From an uncultured Lysobacteraceae bacterium (GTDB lineage Bacteria; Pseudomonadota; Gammaproteobacteria; Xanthomonadales; Xanthomonadaceae), in assembly GCA_946886995.1 (NCBI GenBank), contig CAMPJU010000021.1, forward strand, positions 1-11,368: DNA of 11,368 nucleotides, written 5' to 3'. The notes below the pieces were generated by a model. It had not been told where the DNA came from and did no database searches. It saw only the letters and a list, made by a program, of their open reading frames with translations. Shown piece by piece: positions 1-6,565 of this stretch; position 1 is the first letter of the stretch; the number at the start of each line of letters is the position of its first letter. The position numbers and the translations under genes were made by a program.

Positions 1-124
1 CGAGCGTCGCCTCCAGCGCGCCGGCGTGCGCGTCGCCAACGGGCATTGCCGCGCGCAGGGCGGGCGACGCGACGGCCAGCAGGACGGCGAAGGCACGGAC
101 GGCGATGGGCGTGGGCTTCGGCAT
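1..124 (-). CDS. Secreted protein, N-terminal fragment (cut by left edge)
   Basis: Reading the - strand from the ATG at 124-122 gives an uninterrupted 41-codon frame to the window edge. It begins MPKPTPIAVRAFAVLLAVAS and continues PALRAAMPVGDAHAGALEATL. This is a textbook Sec signal peptide: a Lys/Arg-containing n-region, a hydrophobic core at about residues 11-20, and an Ala-rich cleavage region at about 22-26. The product is therefore probably exported to the periplasm or outer membrane. It is divergent from hemA with only 73 bp between the start codons. In xanthomonads I recall a tetratricopeptide-repeat protein gene and then lolB lying upstream of hemA on the opposite strand, so this could be the start of that TPR protein. 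Too little is visible to confirm a family. Confidence 0.6.
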   Translation of the reverse strand, partial: MPKPTPIAVRAFAVLLAVASPALRAAMPVGDAHAGALEATL

Positions 125-155
125 GGGTTCGGTCGGGTCGCCCGGGTGGGCCGGA

Positions 156-161
156 TAGAAT
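156..161 (+). promoter_or_regulatory. Candidate -10 box of the hemA-prfA-moaB operon
   Basis: TAGAAT, followed by GGCG, matches the sigma-70 -10 consensus at 5 of 6 positions. It lies 36 bp upstream of the hemA ATG, predicting a start of transcription near 168 and a leader of about 30 nt. The -35 region 17 bp upstream (TCGGGT) is poor. The same TAnAAT-GGCG arrangement recurs in front of sufT in this window. Confidence 0.45.
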
Positions 162-197
162 GGCGTCTTTGGGTGCTGTCGCCCACCCCAGGACACG

Positions 198-1496
198 ATG
201 GACCTTCCCCGCGCGCGCCTGCATGTGCTCGGCATCAACCACCAGACCGCGCCGGTCCGCCTGCGCGAGCGGGTGGCATTCGCCGCCGACACGGTGCCGG
301 CCGCGCTGGCCACGCTGCGTGAATTGCCCGGCGTGCACGAGGCCGCGCTGTTGTCGACGTGCAACCGCACCGAGCTGTATGCCCTGGCGGACGACGACGG
401 CGCCTCGCTCGCGGCCTGGCTGGCGGCGCACCCCGGCGAAGCGGTCGACATGCACGCCTACCTCTACCACCACCGCGACGCCGATGCCGCGCGTCACCTG
501 TTCCGAGTAGCCACGGGGCTGGATTCGCTGGTGCTGGGCGAACCGCAGATCCTCGGGCAGGTGAAGGAAGCCTGGTCGCTGGCGCGTTCCGCCGGTGCGC
601 TGGGCGGCACGCTGGACCGCCTGTTCCAGAATGCCTTCGCCACCGCCAAGCGCGCGCGCACCGACACCCGGATCGGCGCCAATCCGGTCTCGGTCGCGTC
701 GGCGGCGGTCCGGCTCGCGCAGGAGTCGTTCGCGCGACTGGAGGAATCGACCGTATTGCTGGTCGGCGCGGGTGAAACGATCGAACTCGCCGCGCGGCAC
801 CTGCGCGAGGGTCGCGTGCGGCGCCTGCTGGTCGCCAACCGGACGCTGGCCCATGCCCAGGAACTCGCCAGCCGCCACGGCGGCGTGGCACTGCCGCTGG
901 ACGAACTGGACCGCCACCTGGCCGACGCCGATGTCGTGCTGTCGGCGACGGCCAGCCGGGAGCCGGTGATCCATGCGACGCAGGTCGCCGCGGCGCTCGC
1001 GCGCCGGCGGCACCGGCCGATGCTGCTGCTGGACCTCGCGGTGCCCCGCGACATCGATCCCGCCGTCGGCGCGCTCGACGATGCCTTCCTGCACACCATC
1101 GACGACCTGGAACGCGCGATCGAAGACAACCGGCGCAGCCGCCGGGAGGCCGCCGCCGAAGCGGAGGCGATCGTCGACCTCCAGGTCGCGCGCTTCGCCG
1201 GCGCGCTGCAGGCGGCGGGCAACGATGCGCCGTTGCGCGCGCTGCGTGCGCGTGGCGAAGCCGAGCGCGACGCGGCGCTGCATCGCGCGCGCCGCCAGCT
1301 CGCGGCCGGCCACGACCCGTCGGTCGTGGTCGAGCAGCTGGCGCAGGCCTTGACCAACAAGTTGCTGCACGCGCCCACCGCCGCGCTGCGCGATGCCGCG
1401 GCCAGCGGGGACACGGCGCTGGCGCGCGCGGTGGAGCGGTTGTTCGCGCCGGCGGATGGAACACCGCGGGATGCGCCGCCGGATGACCGGCCGTGA
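198..1496 (+). CDS. hemA: Glutamyl-tRNA reductase
   Basis: HemA reduces glutamyl-tRNA(Glu) with NADPH to glutamate-1-semialdehyde, the first committed step of 5-aminolevulinate and haem/tetrapyrrole synthesis, in the cytoplasm. The 432-residue protein has the usual family length. The N-terminal catalytic domain shows GINHQTAPV (12-20) and STCNRTELY, with the nucleophile Cys55. The family signature [17 protein letters not shown] is at 107-123. The NADPH-binding Rossmann part starts at VLLVGAGET (186-194), with ANRT (213-216), SATAS (249-253) and [13 protein letters not shown] (276-288). The helical C-terminal dimerisation domain contains [10 protein letters not shown] (385-394). The ATG at 198 is chosen because family homology begins within ten residues and an AGGA lies just upstream (190-193). 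Its TGA overlaps the GTG of prfA in GTGA, so the two genes are probably translationally coupled. Nothing in the sequence looks degraded. Confidence 0.98.
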   Translation: MDLPRARLHVLGINHQTAPVRLRERVAFAADTVPAALATLRELPGVHEAALLSTCNRTELYALADDDGASLAAWLAAHPGEAVDMHAYLYHHRDADAARHLFRVATGLDSLVLGEPQILGQVKEAWSLARSAGALGGTLDRLFQNAFATAKRARTDTRIGANPVSVASAAVRLAQESFARLEESTVLLVGAGETIELAARHLREGRVRRLLVANRTLAHAQELASRHGGVALPLDELDRHLADADVVLSATASREPVIHATQVAAALARRRHRPMLLLDLAVPRDIDPAVGALDDAFLHTIDDLERAIEDNRRSRREAAAEAEAIVDLQVARFAGALQAAGNDAPLRALRARGEAERDAALHRARRQLAAGHDPSVVVEQLAQALTNKLLHAPTAALRDAAASGDTALARAVERLFAPADGTPRDAPPDDRP

Positions 1497-2578
1497 ATCC
1501 CTCGCTGCGTCGCAAGCTGGAGGGGCTGGCCGAACGCCGCGAGGAACTCGAGCGCCTGCTCGCGGACCCGTCGACGGCCACCGATGCGCAACGCTTCCGT
1601 GCGCTTTCGCGGGAGTTCGCACAGCTCGAACCGCTTGCCACGGCGCTGGATGCGGAAGCGCGTGCGCGCGCCGACCTCGCCGCCGCCCTGGCCTTGCGCG
1701 ACGACCCGGAACTGGGCGCGCTCGCCGAGGAAGAGGTCGCGGCGGCGCGGGCTCGGCTGGAGACGCTTGATGCGGAGCTGATGTCGCACCTGGTGCCGAA
1801 GGACGCGCGCGACGAAGGCGGCCTGTACCTGGAAGTGCGCGCGGGCACGGGCGGCGACGAGGCGGCGATCTTCGCCGGCGACCTGTTCCGGATGTACAGC
1901 CGCTACGCCGAACGCCAGGGCTGGAAGGTCGAAGTCGAATCCGCCAACCCCGGGGAGCACGGCGGCTTCCGGGAGATCGTCGCGCACGTCGAAGGCCGCG
2001 GCGCGTATTCGCGGCTGAAGTTCGAGTCCGGGACCCACCGCGTGCAGCGCGTGCCGGAGACGGAGTCGCAGGGACGCATCCACACCTCCGCGGCCACGGT
2101 CGCGATCATCGCGGAGGAAGCCGACATGGCGGAGATCGAGCTCAATCCCGCCGACCTGAAGGTCGATACCTTCCGTTCCTCCGGCGCCGGGGGCCAGCAC
2201 GTCAACAAGACCGATTCGGCGATCCGCATCACCCACGTCCCCAGCGGCGTGGTCGTGGAGTCCCAGACCGAGCGCAGCCAGCACGCCAATCGCGACAAGG
2301 CGATGAAGCGGCTGAAGGCGATGCTGGTCGAGGCGGAGATCGAGAAGCGCGCGGCCGCACAGGCCGCCGACCGCAAGCTGCAGGTCGGCAGCGGCGACCG
2401 CAGCCAGCGCATCCGGACCTACAACTTCCCGCAGGGGCGCATCACCGACCACCGCGTGGAGGGACTGACCGTGTACGACCTGCCGAACGTGCTGCAGGGC
2501 GGCCTGGACGTGCTGGTCGAGCGGCTGGCGCGCGAACACCAGGCCGACGAACTGTCCAGGCTGACGGAGGGCACGTGA
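1493..2578 (+). CDS. prfA: Peptide chain release factor 1 (RF1)
   Basis: RF1 recognises UAA and UAG in the ribosomal A site and triggers peptidyl-tRNA hydrolysis. The 361-residue product has a helical N-terminal domain (about 1-100) and [17 protein letters not shown] (111-127), typical of the PCRF domain. The anticodon-mimicking P-x-T motif is P-E-T at 188-190, inside [19 protein letters not shown]. The catalytic loop [10 protein letters not shown] has its GGQ at 233-235. Motif positions and P-x-T (rather than the S-P-F of RF2) identify RF1. The start is the GTG at 1493, which overlaps the hemA stop. A nearby ATG at 1483 is in another frame. In many gammaproteobacteria prmC, which methylates the GGQ glutamine, follows prfA; here a MoaB-like gene takes that place, again through a GTGA overlap. 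Confidence 0.98.
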   Translation: MNPSLRRKLEGLAERREELERLLADPSTATDAQRFRALSREFAQLEPLATALDAEARARADLAAALALRDDPELGALAEEEVAAARARLETLDAELMSHLVPKDARDEGGLYLEVRAGTGGDEAAIFAGDLFRMYSRYAERQGWKVEVESANPGEHGGFREIVAHVEGRGAYSRLKFESGTHRVQRVPETESQGRIHTSAATVAIIAEEADMAEIELNPADLKVDTFRSSGAGGQHVNKTDSAIRITHVPSGVVVESQTERSQHANRDKAMKRLKAMLVEAEIEKRAAAQAADRKLQVGSGDRSQRIRTYNFPQGRITDHRVEGLTVYDLPNVLQGGLDVLVERLAREHQADELSRLTEGT

Positions 2579-3108
2579 GCAATCCAGGTTCCGCGGCGAC
2601 CGGCTTCATTCCCCTGCGGTTGTGCGTGCTGACCGTGTCGGACACGCGCACCGCGGCCGATGACGGCTCCGGCGACTACCTTGTCGAGGCACTGTCCGCG
2701 GCCGGCCACGTGCTCGCGGACCGGGCGCTGCTGCCCGACGACCGCTACCGACTGCGCGCCCGCGTATCGCAGTGGATCGCCGACGACGGCATCGACGGCA
2801 TCCTGGTGACCGGCGGCACGGGGTTCACCGGCCGCGACTCGACCCCCGAGGCCCTGCTGCCGCTGCTCGACAAGCAGATGCCCGGCTTCGGCGAGCTGTT
2901 CCGCGCGCTCAGCTTCGACGAGATCGGCACCAGCACGCTGCAGTCGCGCGCGTTCGCTGGCCTGGCCAACGGCACGTTCCTGTTCGCGTTGCCGGGCTCG
3001 ACCGGCGCCTGCCGCACCGCGTGGGAGCGCATCATCCGCGCGCAGCTGGACGGGCGCACGAAGCCGTGCAACCTCGCAAGCCTGCGGCCACGCCTGCGCG
3101 AGCGGTAG
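2575..3108 (+). CDS. moaB: MoaB-family molybdenum cofactor protein
   Basis: The 177-residue product belongs to the MoaB/Mog (MoCF) family, which binds molybdopterin and, in the best studied members, adenylates it before molybdenum insertion. Visible signatures are [12 protein letters not shown] (15-25), the nucleotide/pterin loop [16 protein letters not shown] (78-93), [17 protein letters not shown] (110-126), [16 protein letters not shown] (139-154) and the C-terminal D-G-R-T-K-P-C-N (159-166). These resemble E. coli MoaB (about 170 aa) more than Mog; whether it is catalytically active or, like E. coli MoaB, of unclear role cannot be told from sequence. The GTG start at 2575 overlaps the prfA TGA, so it is probably the last gene of the hemA-prfA-moaB operon. 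It ends 4 bp from the stop of the convergent lipoprotein gene, with no U-tract terminator visible. Confidence 0.93.
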   Translation: MSNPGSAATGFIPLRLCVLTVSDTRTAADDGSGDYLVEALSAAGHVLADRALLPDDRYRLRARVSQWIADDGIDGILVTGGTGFTGRDSTPEALLPLLDKQMPGFGELFRALSFDEIGTSTLQSRAFAGLANGTFLFALPGSTGACRTAWERIIRAQLDGRTKPCNLASLRPRLRER

Positions 3109-3112
3109 GGCG

Positions 3113-3709
3113 TCAGCCGGCGGCCCGGCCGGCCGCGATCGCCTGCTCGATGTCCGCGGCCGTCACCGGCCCGAGGAAACGCTCGGCGACCTTGCCGCCG
3201 GGCGCGACCAGGTAGGTCATCGGCAGGCCGCGCGGCGTCTCGAAATCCGCCGGTGGCGCATACACGTCGACGATCGCGATCGGGTAGACGACCGGATGCG
3301 ATGCCAGGAACTCCCGCATCGCCGCGACGTCGATGTCCTCGTAGGCGAGCCCGATCACCTCGACGTGCTCGTTCATGGCGTCGAGCGCGGAGAGTTCCGG
3401 CATCTCCTTCAGGCACGGCGCGCACCACGTCGCCCAGAAGTTGACGACGACCCACTTGTCGCGGTGGTCGGCCAGGTCGTAGTCGCCGTGGTCGAGCGTG
3501 GCCACGCGCAAGGCGGGGGTCTCGGGCAACGGCGGCCCCGGGGTCGCTGGCGGCTCGTCCGCACCAGTCGAAGCTGCGGGGGCCGGGGATGCCTGCTCCG
3601 CCGGCGCGGCTGGGTCCGGTTCGCCCTGCGGCTTGCAGCCGGTCGCGAACACCGCGAACAGCGCCGTGGTCAGGAGGGCGGCGCGGGCGCCACTGCGCGG
3701 AAAGATCAT
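3113..3709 (-). CDS. TlpA-like thiol-disulfide oxidoreductase lipoprotein
   Basis: A 198-residue thioredoxin-fold protein of the TlpA/ResA type. Residues 1-24 form a lipoprotein signal (FAVFATGC, lipobox Cys25), so it is probably anchored in the periplasmic face of a membrane. A Pro/Ala-rich linker follows (about 30-66). The redox domain has [15 protein letters not shown] (90-104), with active-site pair Cys96 and Cys99, a later GLAYEDID segment (120-127), and the cis-proline in GLPMTY (Pro163). Such proteins reduce or oxidise periplasmic disulfides, for example in cytochrome c maturation; the substrate here is unknown. The ATG at 3709 overlaps the stop of the upstream YihY gene in ATGA, so the two are probably co-transcribed and coupled. 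The gene converges with moaB with a 4-bp gap. An isolated thioredoxin-like lipoprotein is the safe reading; a named ccm/dsb role is not supported by neighbours. Confidence 0.92.
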   Translation of the reverse strand: MIFPRSGARAALLTTALFAVFATGCKPQGEPDPAAPAEQASPAPAASTGADEPPATPGPPLPETPALRVATLDHGDYDLADHRDKWVVVNFWATWCAPCLKEMPELSALDAMNEHVEVIGLAYEDIDVAAMREFLASHPVVYPIAIVDVYAPPADFETPRGLPMTYLVAPGGKVAERFLGPVTAADIEQAIAAGRAAG

Positions 3710-4983
3710 CGACGGTCTCCGTTCGGGTCTTCGTAGATCGAGGCGATGCGGCGCTTGAGCAGGTCGCGCAGCGGCACCCGCAACTCGTCCAGCGCCGCGA
3801 TGGTGGCCTGCCCGAGCGCGTCGTCGCGGCAGGGCAGGTGCGCCTCCGCGACGGGAATGCGCAGCTGGCAGGTTTCGTACAGTTCCGCGAGGCTCAGTTC
3901 ATCCAGGTCGCGCGCGAGCAGCCATTCGCCGGTCTCGGCGCGGCTGAGTAACCGGATCTCCTCCAGTTGCGCGAGCAGTTGCTGGACCAGCGCGTCGGTG
4001 AGCATCGGCTCGAGCCGTTCGATGTCGTCGCTGTGCAGTCCCTCGCCCTTCTCGCGCGCCTCCGCGAAGCGTCCCAGCATGCGCAGGATGCCGTACAGCT
4101 CGTAACCCTCGGGCAGGCGCATGGCCGCTGGCTGGTACCGGAACGCGGAGATCGACGAACCCAGCGATGCCCCGAGCAGGATCGACACCCAGCCCAGGAA
4201 CACCCACAGCAGGAAGATCGGCACGAACGCCACCGTGCCGTAGATCGCCTCGTAGGAGCGGAAGCTGCCGAGGAACAACCCGATGCCGCCCTTGACCAGT
4301 TCGAACATCAGCACGGCCAGCACCGCACCGGCGAAGGCGTGCCGCCAGTGCACGGTGCGATGCGGCACGACCCGGTACACCATGGTGAAGGCCAAGAGTT
4401 CGATGGCCACGGGCGCCAGGCGCAGCATCAGGCCCTCGATCGCCCTGCCCGGCTGGGTCTCGAACACCGCCAGCGCGAACAGCTGGGTCGACAGCGCGAG
4501 CGACGCGGCGGCGACCAGCGCGCCAAGGGTCAGCACCGTCCAGTACACGAGGAAGCGGCTGAACTTGGGGCGCGGCGCCTTGACCCGCCAGATCCGGTTG
4601 AAGGTCGTCTCGACGCTGGTCAAGGTGATCAGCAGCGACACCACCAGCGCGATGACGCCGAGCGTGGTGAGGTCGCCGGCCCGGTCCGCGAAACCCTGCA
4701 GGTAGGACTCGACCTTGCTCGCCGAGCTGGGTACGAAGTTGGCGAAGATGTAGTTGCTGAGCTGCGTGCTCCACTGGTCGAACACCGGGAACGCCTGGAG
4801 CACGCCGAACACCACCATCGACAACGGCACCAGCGCGAACACGGTCGTGAACGACAGCGCGCCGGCCGCCTCGAACAGGCGGTCGTCCAGGAAGTTCTTC
4901 CACAGGAACCGGGCGAACGCCGTGGTCCGCGCGCGGTCGCGCGAGCGCTCGATCCAGCGGTCCAGGGTGTCCAGCGGTTCCAT
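3706..4983 (-). CDS. YihY/BrkB family six-helix inner-membrane protein
   Basis: A 425-residue polytopic protein of the YihY/virulence factor BrkB family. Older databases call it ribonuclease BN, a label now known to be wrong for this family; its molecular role is uncertain. Six hydrophobic segments are visible at about 39-63, 105-125, 145-172, 186-206, 213-235 and 250-275. Family signatures are [18 protein letters not shown] (38-55), [12 protein letters not shown] (123-134) and [18 protein letters not shown] (248-265). A soluble C-terminal tail of about 135 residues (290-425) follows. Its part around 292-375 has a helix-helix-wing pattern ending in [18 protein letters not shown] that resembles winged-helix proteins such as Rrf2. 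The ATG at 4983 is the only sensible start before the first helix. It is divergent from the wrbA-like gene (52 bp) and its stop overlaps the start of the TlpA-like lipoprotein. Confidence 0.93.
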   Translation of the reverse strand: MEPLDTLDRWIERSRDRARTTAFARFLWKNFLDDRLFEAAGALSFTTVFALVPLSMVVFGVLQAFPVFDQWSTQLSNYIFANFVPSSASKVESYLQGFADRAGDLTTLGVIALVVSLLITLTSVETTFNRIWRVKAPRPKFSRFLVYWTVLTLGALVAAASLALSTQLFALAVFETQPGRAIEGLMLRLAPVAIELLAFTMVYRVVPHRTVHWRHAFAGAVLAVLMFELVKGGIGLFLGSFRSYEAIYGTVAFVPIFLLWVFLGWVSILLGASLGSSISAFRYQPAAMRLPEGYELYGILRMLGRFAEAREKGEGLHSDDIERLEPMLTDALVQQLLAQLEEIRLLSRAETGEWLLARDLDELSLAELYETCQLRIPVAEAHLPCRDDALGQATIAALDELRVPLRDLLKRRIASIYEDPNGDRR

Positions 4984-4998
4984 GCGCGGAGCGTAGCC

Positions 4999-5004
4999 TA
5001 TCCT
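4999..5004 (+). promoter_or_regulatory. Weak candidate -10 box in the yihY / wrbA divergent gap
   Basis: The 52-bp gap between the divergent start codons holds TATCCT, the best -10-like hexamer for the + strand pair, with no recognisable -35. It would give a leader of about 25 nt. No Shine-Dalgarno sequence is evident before the ATG at 5036. The - strand gene must also start from this short gap, so the two promoters probably overlap. Confidence 0.25.
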
Positions 5005-5035
5005 GTGTCACCGCCCTGCCCGCGAGCGCGCCGCC

Positions 5036-5629
5036 ATGCCGGAAATCCTGGTCCTGTATTACAGCCGCGGCGGTTCGGTCGCGCGCCTGGCGCGCCACGT
5101 CGCGCGCGGGATCGGCGAGGTCGAGGGGATGTCCGCACGGCTGCGCACGGTGCCGCCCGTGGCGCCGGTGACGGAGGTCGCCGCGCCGCCCGTGCCGGAG
5201 GAAGGCGCACCCTACGTCGAGCGCTCCGACCTGGCCGACTGCGCGGGGCTGTTGCTCGGCAGTCCCACGCGTTTCGGCAACATGGCCGCGCCGCTGAAGC
5301 ATTTCGTCGACGGCCTCGGCGCCGAATGGGCGAGCGGCACGCTGGTGGGCAAGCCCGCGGCGGTGTTCACGTCCACGGCGACGATGCACGGCGGCCAGGA
5401 AGCCACGCTGCTGTCGATGCTGGTGCCGTTGCTGCACCACGGCTGCCTGGTGGCGGGGATCCCGTACACGGAGCCGGCGTTGACGTCGACGCGTTCGGGC
5501 GGAACCCCGTACGGCGCCAGCCACGTGTCGGGGTCGAAGGACGACCCGCAGCCGACCGACGAGGAAGCCGAACTGGCGCGCGCGCTGGGGCGTCGCGTCG
5601 CGTCGATCGCGGCGAAGCTGTCCGCATGA
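5036..5629 (+). CDS. wrbA: WrbA-type NAD(P)H:quinone oxidoreductase (flavodoxin-like)
   Basis: Predicted FMN-dependent enzyme that reduces quinones by two electrons, avoiding semiquinone and the reactive oxygen it makes; cytoplasmic, usually tetrameric. The 197-residue product has the usual length. The phosphate-binding loop of the flavodoxin fold is YYSRGGSVARLA (8-19). WrbA signatures are GSPTRFGNMAAPLKHFVD (75-92), WASGTLVGKPAAVFTSTATMHGGQE (98-122, in two blocks around the FMN site), LLHHGCLV (132-139) and GGTPYGASHVSG (155-166). Its TGA overlaps the ATG of the DUF2069 gene in ATGA. It lies back to back with the YihY gene. WrbA-DUF2069 adjacency also occurs, as I recall, in Pseudomonas (PA0949/PA0948), supporting a conserved partnership. 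No unusual residue was seen. Confidence 0.94.
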   Translation: MPEILVLYYSRGGSVARLARHVARGIGEVEGMSARLRTVPPVAPVTEVAAPPVPEEGAPYVERSDLADCAGLLLGSPTRFGNMAAPLKHFVDGLGAEWASGTLVGKPAAVFTSTATMHGGQEATLLSMLVPLLHHGCLVAGIPYTEPALTSTRSGGTPYGASHVSGSKDDPQPTDEEAELARALGRRVASIAAKLSA

Positions 5630-5970
5630 GCACGCAGCGCCGCGACGTGGCCGACCGCGTGCTCGTCGCCACGTTGCTCGCGCTCGCCGCGCTGTTTGCC
5701 GCATGGTTCGCCCCGACACCGGATCCGTGGGTCGCCCTTGCGGTCTTCGCCGTGCCACCCGCGATCCTCGCCCTGGCCCATTGGCGCGGACGCCGAAGCG
5801 CGGCGTTCTGGGCCGGCGTGCTGGCGCTCGCGTGGTTCAGCCACGGCGTGATGGTGGCCTGGACACGACCGCCCGAGCGCGGCCTGGCGCTCGCCGAAAC
5901 GGGACTTGCACTCGTGGTGGTGGTCGCGTCGAGCTGGCCGGGACTGCGCGCACGCTTCACCCGCCGGTAG
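5626..5970 (+). CDS. DUF2069 small integral membrane protein
   Basis: A 114-residue hydrophobic protein of the DUF2069 family; no biochemical function is known. Four membrane segments are visible at about 11-28, 35-53, 58-79 and 86-105, separated by short charged loops. The family-like core is FWAGVLALAWFSHGVMVAW (61-79) followed by R-P-P-E-R and LALAETGLAL. The start at 5626 is fixed by an ATGA overlap with the wrbA-like stop. The same frame is open far upstream, but that extension is antisense to the YihY gene and overlaps the wrbA-like gene, so it is not coding. Position directly behind a quinone reductase suggests, as inference only, a role linked to quinones or the membrane redox state. 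Confidence 0.88.
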   Translation: MSTQRRDVADRVLVATLLALAALFAAWFAPTPDPWVALAVFAVPPAILALAHWRGRRSAAFWAGVLALAWFSHGVMVAWTRPPERGLALAETGLALVVVVASSWPGLRARFTRR

Positions 5971-5987
5971 TCGAAGGGTGCCGCGCC

Positions 5988-5993
5988 TATAAT
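5988..5993 (+). promoter_or_regulatory. Consensus -10 box of the asparaginase-like gene
   Basis: A perfect TATAAT lies 31 bp upstream of the ATG at 6025, predicting transcription from about 6000 and a leader of about 25 nt. No good -35 is present at 16-18 bp spacing. It stands out in DNA that is otherwise very GC-rich and shows that the gene is probably transcribed separately from wrbA-DUF2069, whose last stop is 17 bp upstream. Confidence 0.55.
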
Positions 5994-6024
5994 CCCCGCG
6001 TCTCCAGCCACGCCGGGCGCCTCC

Positions 6025-6510
6025 ATGGACCACCTCTGCGTCGTCACCACCGGCGGCACCATCGACAAGATCTATTTCGACGACAAGTCGGACTTCCAGG
6101 TCGGCGACCCGCAGATCGGCCGGATCCTGGAAGAGCTGGGCGTCGCGTTCCGGTTCGAGGTCGTCCCGGTCCTGCGCAAGGACTCCCTGCACCTGGACGA
6201 CGCGGATCGCGAGCTGGTCCGCGAGACCATCGCCGGGCAGGATGCGCGGCACGTGCTGGTCACCCACGGCACGGACAGCATGGTCGAGACCGCGCGCGTG
6301 CTCGCCACGATCCCCGGCAAGGTGATCGTGCTGACCGGTGCGCTGAACCCCGCGCGGTTCCGCGGGTCCGATGCGGAGTTCAACATCGGGACGGCCGTCG
6401 GCGCCGTGCAGTCGTTGCCGCCGGGCGTCTACATCGCGATGAACGGTCGCATCTGGGATCCGGCGAAGGTCCGCAAGAACGTCGACGCGAACCGGTTCGA
6501 GCCGGCCTGA
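6025..6510 (+). CDS. Single-domain (half-size) asparaginase-like protein
   Basis: A 161-residue protein matching only the N-terminal domain of type I/II L-asparaginases, which are usually about 320-350 aa. Visible motifs are VVTTGGTIDK (6-15) with the first nucleophile candidate Thr12, LVTHGTDSMVETA (78-90) with Thr83-Asp84, and LTGALNPARFRGSDAEFNIG (103-122). Near the end, A-K-V-R-K has Lys151 placed like Lys162 of E. coli AnsB. All four active-site residues I can align are therefore kept, and the protein stops about ten residues later, where the interdomain linker would begin. No remnant of a C-terminal domain follows: the next 60 bp hold a terminator and then the end of the protease gene. 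It has its own -10 box. It may hydrolyse asparagine or another small amide, or may have lost that activity; annotated short asparaginase-domain proteins of this size exist in related bacteria. Confidence 0.85.
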   Translation: MDHLCVVTTGGTIDKIYFDDKSDFQVGDPQIGRILEELGVAFRFEVVPVLRKDSLHLDDADRELVRETIAGQDARHVLVTHGTDSMVETARVLATIPGKVIVLTGALNPARFRGSDAEFNIGTAVGAVQSLPPGVYIAMNGRIWDPAKVRKNVDANRFEPA

Positions 6511-6512
6511 CG

Positions 6513-6541
6513 AAAAAAGACCCCGGCACGAGGCCGGGGTC
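6513..6541 (-). terminator. Intrinsic terminator of the S8 protease gene
   Basis: GACCCCGGC (6519-6527) and GCCGGGGTC (6533-6541) form a perfect 9-bp GC-rich stem with a 5-nt loop. On the - strand the stem is followed at once by six T residues (A6 at 6513-6518), the classic Rho-independent layout, 24 bp past the protease stop. On the + strand the asparaginase-like gene ends 2 bp before the A-run, but no T-run follows the hairpin, so termination in that direction would be weaker. Confidence 0.9.
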
Positions 6542-6565
6542 GAAGTGTCGCGACGGGACGGGTCC

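Noticed and set aside
494..2539. A 681-codon open frame on the - strand antisense to hemA and prfA
   Set aside because: The translation lacks any family motif, and the + strand genes are complete and conserved; this is a GC-bias shadow.
3116..3133. GCCGGC dyad near the convergent ends of moaB and the TlpA-like gene, as a terminator
   Set aside because: It lies inside the last codons of the TlpA-like gene, has no T-run on either side, and GCCGGC repeats are common by chance in DNA this GC-rich.
3967..5625. A 553-codon upstream extension of the DUF2069 frame
   Set aside because: It would be antisense to the YihY gene and overlap the wrbA-like gene in another frame. Family homology begins only at the Met at 5626, which also has an ATGA overlap with wrbA.
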